DNA from: a virus
Strand: one strand, 5' to 3'
Length of the DNA stretch: 35,623 nucleotides
IMG/VR virus record: IMGVR_UViG_3300017987_000217
Coordinates: 1-35,623 of that record
Position numbers and translations under genes: made by a program. Under the pieces are notes generated by a model. It made no database searches. It had not been told where the DNA came from and saw nothing but the letters and a program-made list of their open reading frames with translations. Positions 29,682 through 35,623 of this stretch are shown here, in pieces (the stretch's first letter is position 1; each line of letters begins with the position of its first letter).

Positions 29682-29869
29682 TGGCAACAAAGAGTTTCTG
29701 TGACAGGTGCGGTGAGGAATCTTTTGGGCCGCGTTTGGTAAAGATCAAAACAGTAGATACTAATCCAGACAGATGCTCAAGTCACGATTTTGCAGCAGAC
29801 TTGTGTGAAAACTGTTTTCATGCACTAACGACATTCATCAATGCCTGTTCAAGAAAGGAGACTGAGTGA
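29681..29869 (+). CDS. Small zinc-ribbon protein, copy 2
   Basis: 62 residues, start overlapping the first copy's stop (TAATG). FCDRCGEESFG, then DLCENCFHALTTFINACS. Same plan as copy 1, so a tandem duplication that included the ribosome-binding site. Confidence 0.65.
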   Translation: MATKSFCDRCGEESFGPRLVKIKTVDTNPDRCSSHDFAADLCENCFHALTTFINACSRKETE

Positions 29870-30708
29870 CAAAATTGAAACCACCGCCTATCCGACGACC
29901 GGTTCCGAAATCGGCGACTTCCACGGGCAATAAAACATTCACTGTCCACGCCTGGACTGGTGAAAACGAGGGGGAGAAAGTCTTGATCTATGGCCCTTCC
30001 GGCATGGGCAAGACCACTCTGGCGACAACGACCCCGAAGCCAGTGTTCGTTGGCATTGATGACGGTGGCCGTAAGATTCGGAATCCGATTACCAGCGAAG
30101 CACTCATGGCTGTCAACGGCGTTGAATCATTCGAGGACGTGCGAACTGTGCTTCAGGGTAACGCTCTCGACGGCTTTGAGACCATTGTAATCGACACAGT
30201 GACAGAATTACAACACATGGCTCTCGAAGCCACATTTCATCGTGTGCCCGCCGGTAAAAACCAGACGGCTAAGACTATCGAGGACTACGGATTCCACAAA
30301 GGCTATCGGCATTGGTATGACACAATGCGGTTAGTCCTTACTGATTGTGATCGGCACGTTCGTGCGGGTCGTAACATTGTTCTGCTGGCCCAGAGTCGCA
30401 CCATACGACGGGCTAACGCGGGCGGTGAGGATTTTCTTCAGGAGGCTCCTGATCTGTATCACGACAAGAACGTCTCCATCCTGGACGTGTACAAGTCGTG
30501 GGTCGATCACGTGTTTAAGCTTGACTACGCCAACATGGTCGTGGATAAGGGCAAGGCTGGTTCATCCAACGAACGAGCCGTGTATGTGCATCCTGAGATT
30601 CACTTCATCGCCAAGAGCCGAACGATTTCAGCGGACTATCCCGTCGTCTCGTTTAGTGAACCGGCTGATGATTCAATTTGGAAGCTTGTTTTCGGGAGTG
30701 ACGAATGA
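29866..30708 (+). CDS. Sak4-like RecA-fold ATPase, GTG start
   Basis: 280 residues. Walker A GPSGMGKTT (43-51) and Walker B TIVIDTVTEL (about 106-115) of the AAA_24/Sak4 type; later QSRTIRRA carries the arginine/motor element. Phage single-strand annealing and recombinase-mediator ATPases of this family sit beside SSB-like genes; here the next large gene (31396) fits that place. It would load on ssDNA in phage recombination. GTG start with GGAGA five bases upstream and overlapping the previous stop. Confidence 0.8.
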   Translation: MTKLKPPPIRRPVPKSATSTGNKTFTVHAWTGENEGEKVLIYGPSGMGKTTLATTTPKPVFVGIDDGGRKIRNPITSEALMAVNGVESFEDVRTVLQGNALDGFETIVIDTVTELQHMALEATFHRVPAGKNQTAKTIEDYGFHKGYRHWYDTMRLVLTDCDRHVRAGRNIVLLAQSRTIRRANAGGEDFLQEAPDLYHDKNVSILDVYKSWVDHVFKLDYANMVVDKGKAGSSNERAVYVHPEIHFIAKSRTISADYPVVSFSEPADDSIWKLVFGSDE

Positions 30709-30902
30709 AAGTACGACTGACGCGGACAATTCCGGTTGGGCCGGAGCATGGTTTGTGTGAGGGTCGAATTGTGGATGCCGATCCAAGGGGCGGATATATG
30801 AACATGTGGGTAAAAGGAGACGCCGATGAATATGTCTGCCTATTGCCGCATGAGTTTGAAGCGCTAGATGAAGAGGATCAGCATCATGTGGAACCCGAGT
30901 AA
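30705..30902 (+). CDS. Hypothetical 65-residue protein
   Basis: MKVRLTRTIPVGPEHGLCEG, a beta-rich start, then YMNMWVKGDADEYVCLLPHEF. ATGA overlap with the ATPase gene. Similar small barrel-like proteins occur in phages; family not named. Confidence 0.6.
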   Translation: MKVRLTRTIPVGPEHGLCEGRIVDADPRGGYMNMWVKGDADEYVCLLPHEFEALDEEDQHHVEPE

Positions 30903-31053
30903 CATAATCGAATGGCAACGGATGTGCTCTAAGCTAGCTCTTTTTGACTGCGTAAAGACGTTTTTCGAGAAGATGGAAAAGGATGATGAAGTCTTAGCGA
31001 AACTGTTTGCGTCCGCGTGGAAAGCGGACGGAGAGGATCAGCATAGTGCATGA
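30886..31053 (+). CDS. Hypothetical 55-residue helical protein
   Basis: ATG 30886 with GAGGA eight bases upstream; helical with a Cys and basic residues ([20 protein letters not shown]). It overlaps both neighbours. The leader GAGGATCAGCAT recurs before the next gene start. Confidence 0.5.
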   Translation: MWNPSNIIEWQRMCSKLALFDCVKTFFEKMEKDDEVLAKLFASAWKADGEDQHSA

Positions 31054-31399
31054 CAACAGCAGCACAATGACGCCGGCGGCAGTTCCTATCGTGGGCGGGC
31101 AGAAACCCAAGCGCAACCAACCATGTCCTTGCGGCTCCAGTTTGAAGTATAAACATTGTCACGGGGACCCGGCCAAGATTCAAGCTATGAAACAGGTTAC
31201 CGCTGGTTTGATGAGCCGCATGATTCGTCTGGAACAAATGAAGAAGGGCCTCAAACCTTGGCCGTATACTTGTAAGTCGTGTGGCAAGGGGTTTACGGAC
31301 TTCAAGCCAAGTACAATCAAACCAGGTATGGGCTTGTGCCCACATTGTGATAGTGTCGATTTTGAAGCCGATGATTCTAGAACGGAGGATGATGAATGA
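31046..31399 (+). CDS. SEC-C zinc-motif protein, GTG start
   Basis: 117 residues from GTG 31046 (GGAGAGGA upstream). The SEC-C motif is clear: [19 protein letters not shown], the C-x-C-x8-C-H form used to bind zinc. A second zinc ribbon follows ([10 protein letters not shown] about 79-88, LCPHC 106-110). Likely an RNA- or protein-binding adaptor. ATG 31067 would also keep both motifs. ATGA overlap with the next gene. Confidence 0.75.
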   Translation: MHDNSSTMTPAAVPIVGGQKPKRNQPCPCGSSLKYKHCHGDPAKIQAMKQVTAGLMSRMIRLEQMKKGLKPWPYTCKSCGKGFTDFKPSTIKPGMGLCPHCDSVDFEADDSRTEDDE

Positions 31400-32247
31400 G
31401 CAGATTGATTGATCGAGCCGAAACTTTCCGTGGTCGCATTGTTGAAAGCTGCCTCGGTCTCACCAAACAAAGTAGGCTCCCGCAGTTTGTTGTACGATTG
31501 GAGGCCGATGAGTGTTTCGATCAGGAAACCGAGCAGTGGGTTGATTGGACTCAATATGAGGAACGAGAGATTTTTGGTCGTCTCACCCTCAGCAGCAAGA
31601 ATGATGATATTCTCTTTCATGCAGAGAATCTTCATAAGGCTATCGGTTGGTCCGGTCAGACTTTGAGAGAGCTGGATGAAACGGACTATACCGGCACCGT
31701 GGTTCAGTTCCGGACGGATTGGAATGAGTATGACGGCAAAACCAGCATTCAAATAGTGAACATTATGCACGCCGATTCTGATCCGACGCGACGAATTGCT
31801 AGACTGGAACCTGAAAAGGTCAAGGCCCTGGACGCTCGATACGCCAACGCTCTGCGGAGCAAGTTTGGCGGACCGAAGCCGAAGAAGGTTAGCAAGCCGG
31901 ACTCTACTTCAAAGGAGACCCATTCGCCTGCTTCTAAGCCGAGCAAACCGGCGAAGAGTAACAAACCCAAGCCAAAAAAGAAGCCCGGTAGACCACCGAA
32001 GTCTGAGAAACCGAAGCCAGTCGGCATCGCCGAGCATTTAGGTCTTCCGGAAACCTGTACGGAAGATGAGGCGTGGGAACAGTTCAATAAGCACGCCAGC
32101 GATGAATTTCAGCCTGCCGAGCGGGAGGCGAAGTGGCTCGATGTCATTGAAGAGATGGGCGGAGCCGATGCACTGGATAAGGAAAATACCTGGGCGAACA
32201 TCCGTGACATCTGTTTGGAAACCATGACGGACGACCCGGCTCTCTGA
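31396..32247 (+). CDS. Putative single-stranded DNA-binding protein (AT-hook tail)
   Basis: 283 residues. N-terminal half is beta-rich ([51 protein letters not shown]), the plan of phage OB-type proteins paired with Sak4-like ATPases. From about 150 there is a Lys/Pro/Ser-rich linker with a [15 protein letters not shown] stretch whose GRPPK resembles an AT hook, then a helical C-terminal domain ([35 protein letters not shown]). No SSB signature is exact; role inferred from fold pattern and neighbours. Confidence 0.5.
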   Translation: MSRLIDRAETFRGRIVESCLGLTKQSRLPQFVVRLEADECFDQETEQWVDWTQYEEREIFGRLTLSSKNDDILFHAENLHKAIGWSGQTLRELDETDYTGTVVQFRTDWNEYDGKTSIQIVNIMHADSDPTRRIARLEPEKVKALDARYANALRSKFGGPKPKKVSKPDSTSKETHSPASKPSKPAKSNKPKPKKKPGRPPKSEKPKPVGIAEHLGLPETCTEDEAWEQFNKHASDEFQPAEREAKWLDVIEEMGGADALDKENTWANIRDICLETMTDDPAL

Positions 32248-32259
32248 GTCATTTTCCAC

Positions 32260-32282
32260 ACGGCCAGGGATGGCCGTCTTTT
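32260..32282 (+). terminator. Rho-independent terminator-like hairpin
   Basis: ACGGCCA, GGGA, TGGCCGT (7 bp, perfect), followed by CTTTTCTC. It lies between the SSB-like gene and the primase, which restarts with AAGGAGG and a TTG. Probably attenuates the operon. Confidence 0.7.
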
Positions 32283-32300
32283 CTCTAAGGAGGTTTTCAT

Positions 32301-34493
32301 TTGCAATGGCATCGAGTGACTAAGGATGAGCCGTGCCCTGTCTGTGACCGCGAAAAATACTGTATGCGCAACACAAACTGGAGCGCCGTTCTCTGCACTA
32401 AGGTTGAGAATGACCATCCGGTGGGGGAAAGCAATGCCTGGCTTCACGTCTTAGACCCGGAGGCGAATGCCGGATACTCCAAGTTCGAAGAGCTGTTCGC
32501 CGTCTATCAGTCCAACATGCTCGGTGGTCTGCCGAACGCGTTGGCTGAGAGTCTTGGCGTCACCGTTGAATCGGTAGAGAAGATCGGCGCCGGTTTCTGG
32601 CCGGGTGAGCAGGCTTGGATCGGTCCTGAACGGGACGACAAGGGCCGAGTCGTGGGTCTGCTCATGCGGTTCCAGAAGAACGGCAAGAAGATCATGGTCA
32701 AGGGTTCTGAACGTGGTCTGATCTACGAACACCCGCTGCCTAAGACGGACAAGCCGATCATCATCGTCGAGGGATGGTCTGACACTCTGGCCGCATACGA
32801 TATGGGTTATGTGGGCGTTGGGCGACCTTCCGCTGAGGGCGGTGCCAAGCTCCTGCGGTCCTTACTGAAGGGCCGAGATGTAATAATCGTGGGCGAAAAT
32901 GACGACGCAGGACGTAAGGGCATGGAGAAGATCGCCGCTGTCCTGAAGGCGTCCTGTCCGTCGATCCGCAAGGTCCTGCCGCCGGCCAAGTTTAAGGACT
33001 TGCGCGCCTGGCATCCGACGGCCGGTGTGTTCGAGCAGTGGTTGGATCGGGATGGTGACAGTGTAGCCACGGACAAGGTGATCGAGAAATTCAATCCGTG
33101 GCAAATGGCAAACCAATGGTTGGATGATCTGCACACCAAAGACGATCGGCGATTAATGCACTTCGTACTCGATGACTGGTATCGATACAATGGGACAGTC
33201 TATCAGAAGATTGATTCCACTAAAGACTGCGAGCTAGATAACGAATTGTATCCATACCTGAACGAGTTTGAAATTGTCAAACGTCGCGGCAAGGATGTGT
33301 CTGTAGACACGCTAGCTCCAACTGAGTACATGATTCGGAATTTCAAACATGCGGCGAAGGCAGCGTCATACGTTGAACTGCCTGATAATGTGTTCGAACC
33401 GTTCTACATCGGCCGGAAAGAAGTTATCGACCCATCAAAGATCGTAGCTTTCCGTAACGGTTTGTTGGATGTGGAAACCGGCAAGTTAATGCCGCTGAAT
33501 TCAGATATTTTCCTGACGAGTACACTGCCGTTCGATTACGATCCGAAGGCCAGGTGTGATCTCTGGGACGGTACGACGCTGGACTGGTTCAACGCGCAAG
33601 AAGATTGCCAGATGCTCTTACAGGAGTGGTTTGGCTATAACTGTATCGCGTCGAATTTCATGCAACAGATGCTCATGCTGCACGGCGTCCGCAGCTCCGG
33701 CAAATCCACGACATTGGATGTTCTACAAGTACTGCTCGGCAGAGACAGAGTTGCACCTTTTGATTTCGCCAGTCTTGGTTCCCAGTCCCGTTTTAATAAG
33801 GGTGTGTTGATCGGTAAATATGCTGCGCTCCTGTCGGAAGATAAGGCATTATCACCGGCCGAAGCCCAAAGTATTCTGTCAGGATTGAAGCGGATTATCG
33901 GGAACGATACGGTGTTGATCGAGAGGAAGTATAAGGACCCTGTTCCAATTAAACTATTCTGCCGATTCACTTGTGCATCCAATGATCTGCCAAGGTTCTC
34001 AGATGATAGTAAGGCATTTCGTCGCCGTTTCAATTTGCTGTATTACCCGAATGACTATTTTCTAACGCCGGGTAAATTGGACCGGCGCTTGTTCGACAAG
34101 CTCAAAAGAGAACTGCCGGGTATTGCGAATTGGGCGCTGATTGGATTACGACGTTTGCTGAAAAACGGTCAGTTTACTGCGCCGGAAAGCAGTGCTGAAC
34201 ACATGCAGGATTTCATCGAGCTATCAAGTCCTATAGCAGAGATGGTACGAGAATACTGCGAATTGGGCAAAAGACTCTGGGAGCCGGTTAGAAGTCTTGT
34301 CGATCTTCATCGTGCAGTGTTCGAAGAACAGGGCCTGCATCGTCTGTCAGACGCCTTGTTCAAAGCCCGGTTACGATCGGCGGCCCCCGGCATCAAACGT
34401 GATCGGAGGACAGTAGCCGGGGAGCAAGTATACGTATATGAAGGCATTCAAATCAAAGAATCCGCGAAGAGACGTTATTTGGGGAGACCATGA
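32301..34493 (+). CDS. Toprim primase - SF3 helicase, TTG start
   Basis: 730 residues from TTG 32301 (AAGGAGG seven bases upstream). N-terminal zinc-ribbon Cys (C12, C15, C21, C32), Toprim elements IIIVEGWSD (E157) and GENDDAG (198-204), then a D5/SF3 helicase: FRNGLLDVETGKL (384-396), Walker A GVRSSGKST (462-470), LLSEDK as Walker B, and CASNDLP as sensor. This is the P4-alpha/D5-like primase-helicase plan that unwinds DNA and primes the family A polymerase. Full length, no frame break. Confidence 0.9.
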   Translation: MQWHRVTKDEPCPVCDREKYCMRNTNWSAVLCTKVENDHPVGESNAWLHVLDPEANAGYSKFEELFAVYQSNMLGGLPNALAESLGVTVESVEKIGAGFWPGEQAWIGPERDDKGRVVGLLMRFQKNGKKIMVKGSERGLIYEHPLPKTDKPIIIVEGWSDTLAAYDMGYVGVGRPSAEGGAKLLRSLLKGRDVIIVGENDDAGRKGMEKIAAVLKASCPSIRKVLPPAKFKDLRAWHPTAGVFEQWLDRDGDSVATDKVIEKFNPWQMANQWLDDLHTKDDRRLMHFVLDDWYRYNGTVYQKIDSTKDCELDNELYPYLNEFEIVKRRGKDVSVDTLAPTEYMIRNFKHAAKAASYVELPDNVFEPFYIGRKEVIDPSKIVAFRNGLLDVETGKLMPLNSDIFLTSTLPFDYDPKARCDLWDGTTLDWFNAQEDCQMLLQEWFGYNCIASNFMQQMLMLHGVRSSGKSTTLDVLQVLLGRDRVAPFDFASLGSQSRFNKGVLIGKYAALLSEDKALSPAEAQSILSGLKRIIGNDTVLIERKYKDPVPIKLFCRFTCASNDLPRFSDDSKAFRRRFNLLYYPNDYFLTPGKLDRRLFDKLKRELPGIANWALIGLRRLLKNGQFTAPESSAEHMQDFIELSSPIAEMVREYCELGKRLWEPVRSLVDLHRAVFEEQGLHRLSDALFKARLRSAAPGIKRDRRTVAGEQVYVYEGIQIKESAKRRYLGRP

Positions 34494-34663
34494 TGTCATT
34501 GTATGTCTATGAGGGTACTGAATCGGACGAACACGATCTATCCAGAGCGGCAGAGGCATTCTTTGCTCTGGCAGATTATCTAGGCAAAGAGTATCCACAT
34601 GCAACACGCGAAATCAATGTGCTCCGCGAAGCAGCGGAGTACGCACAGAGTCGTTGTTACTAA
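34493..34663 (+). CDS. Hypothetical 56-residue acidic protein
   Basis: ATG 34493 is preferred over ATG 34490 by distance to GGGGAG. It is acidic and helical (DEHDLSRAAEAFFALADYLG, NVLREAAEYAQS). No family recognised. Confidence 0.55.
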   Translation: MSLYVYEGTESDEHDLSRAAEAFFALADYLGKEYPHATREINVLREAAEYAQSRCY

Positions 34664-34675
34664 AGAGGAGGATCA

Positions 34676-35131
34676 ATGAAGCACCGTATCATTCCGTCAA
34701 TCATTATCCTGGTCAGTGTCACGATCCTGGCGTGTCTCGGTTGCGCGTCTATCGTGGATCGACTTACGCCGGGGTACGTCCAGCCGCAAGCTCCGCAGTA
34801 TGTAAACCAGGAGCCCAAAGACATCTACAGTCTGTTTGAAATGAAGATTCTCCAGGATGACATCTCGATCTCTCATCGAAACCGGCAGCTCGAATTACTT
34901 CGCACTGCTGAAGATGATGACCTGGCTTTTCAAGACGCTAGAGGATTCCTGGAGCCCGCTATCCGCGAGGCCGAGGAATTCCAGACTAAGATCATCGGTG
35001 ACGATTCGAATCCGATTAGCATCAGTGGGTTCCTGTTCGCCTTGACTGGTGGCATGATCGGTCGATCATTTTTGAAGCGACCCGGTGACATGACGAAGGA
35101 CGAGGCCCGAATGAAAGGAGCAAGAGTATGA
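34676..35131 (+). CDS. Predicted lipoprotein with C-terminal membrane segment
   Basis: 151 residues. Basic start (MKHR), hydrophobic core (IIPSIIILVSVTILA) and a lipobox-like LACLGC ending at Cys 23, so signal peptidase II processing is likely. The middle is charged with an amphipathic helix (FEMKILQDDISISHRNRQLELL) and the C-terminal part has a short hydrophobic span (ISGFLFALTGGMIG). GAGGAGGA precedes the ATG. Could be a superinfection-exclusion or spanin-like protein; no lysis gene adjoins, so both are open. Confidence 0.6.
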   Translation: MKHRIIPSIIILVSVTILACLGCASIVDRLTPGYVQPQAPQYVNQEPKDIYSLFEMKILQDDISISHRNRQLELLRTAEDDDLAFQDARGFLEPAIREAEEFQTKIIGDDSNPISISGFLFALTGGMIGRSFLKRPGDMTKDEARMKGARV

Positions 35132-35623
35132 CACAAGACCTCATGGTTGATATTGAGACGATGGGTAATGGCCCGAATGCTGCGATTATTCAGATAGGGG
35201 CTTGTTATTTCAACAGGCTCTACGGTTATGATTGCCAGGAACATCCCACTTTCGCTGCAAACATAAGTTTGGATGATGCAATGCGCAGTGGTTTTGAAGT
35301 GAATTCCGGCACGATTAAGTGGTGGATGGATCAAGTACAAGCCGGAAATCCCACAACGTGGCGCGATGTGCCACAATCAAAGATTAGCGTTGCTCTACAG
35401 GAATTTCGGCACTTCGCTGCAAATGCTTGTCGTATCTGGTCACACACGTCGTTTGATTTTGTTATCATTCAGAACGCGTTGACCAAATTGGGTATTCATC
35501 CACTACCCTATAGAACAGCAAGAGACATTCGTACATTGGTAGATTTGTCCGGTGTTAAACCGAACACGAGAAACAAACCGCATGATGCGCTAAAAGACGC
35601 ACTATATCAAGTGGAATATTGCG
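35128..35623 (+). CDS. DEDD-type 3'-5' exonuclease, cut by the right edge
   Basis: At least 165 residues; the frame is open to the window end. Motif I is MVDIETMG (D8, E10), motif II SHTSFDF, and the C-terminal HDALKDA carries the His-Asp of the DEDDh type. Resembles the phage ExoVIII/Rv2179c-like exonucleases that trim DNA or RNA ends. ATGA overlap with the lipoprotein gene; AAGGAG lies eight bases before the ATG. Confidence 0.85.
   Translation, partial: MTQDLMVDIETMGNGPNAAIIQIGACYFNRLYGYDCQEHPTFAANISLDDAMRSGFEVNSGTIKWWMDQVQAGNPTTWRDVPQSKISVALQEFRHFAANACRIWSHTSFDFVIIQNALTKLGIHPLPYRTARDIRTLVDLSGVKPNTRNKPHDALKDALYQVEYC

Overview
The window is part of the genome of a tailed double-stranded DNA phage with a tyrosine integrase. 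It carries a recognisable terminase, portal, scaffold and coat cassette, plus a phage-type replication set: family A DNA polymerase, Toprim primase-helicase, Sak4-like ATPase and several nucleases. Genes are packed with ATGA/TTGA/GTGA overlaps, ribosome-binding sites are of the GGAGG type, and some promoters match the sigma-70 consensus, so the host is a bacterium. Its taxon cannot be read from the sequence. Both ends of the window cut genes.

Layout. (1) 1-9989, minus strand: a late packaging and head operon. In transcription order it runs: small membrane protein, structural-type protein, GNAT acetyltransferase, Ig-like protein, terminase small-subunit candidate, small zinc protein, Lar-like protein, TerL, portal, basic protein, FmdB-like zinc ribbon, scaffold, coat protein and a lectin-fold protein, closed by a terminator. 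A further gene is cut by the left edge. (2) 9990-12313: a control region of about 2.3 kb holding two strong sigma-70 promoters, one self-contained unit for a 39-residue peptide, a large interrupted palindrome, iterated TAGTCC and 23-bp elements (origin-like), and an alternating purine-pyrimidine tract. (3) 12314-18457, plus strand: some twenty small, mostly unknown genes, several of them zinc ribbons or hydrophobic micropeptides, with a family of strong hairpins between some of them. (4) 18454-19407: a compact small-RNA gene convergent with the integrase gene. (5) 19640-35623, plus strand: an HTH regulator, nucleotide-metabolism enzymes, a DNA methyltransferase and the replication-recombination genes.

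The most interesting element is the small RNA at about 18485-18567. A consensus promoter drives it, a 14-bp closing stem followed by a T tract ends it, and a 14-base single-stranded segment is left exposed. That segment is perfectly complementary over 12 bases to the ribosome-binding region of a 19-residue hydrophobic peptide gene (12846), and over 12 and 10 bases to two tandem copies of the same motif in the long early leader (11792-11819). This looks like a phage antisense control circuit, possibly of the type I toxin-antitoxin kind, with decoy sites. A second system-level signal is a conserved block of about 42 bp upstream of both the late operon (minus strand, about 10041-9999) and the operon of the HTH regulator (plus strand, 20476-20520), which suggests one shared switch. 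Two genes appear to use very rare start codons (ACG at 3799, CTG at 21307).
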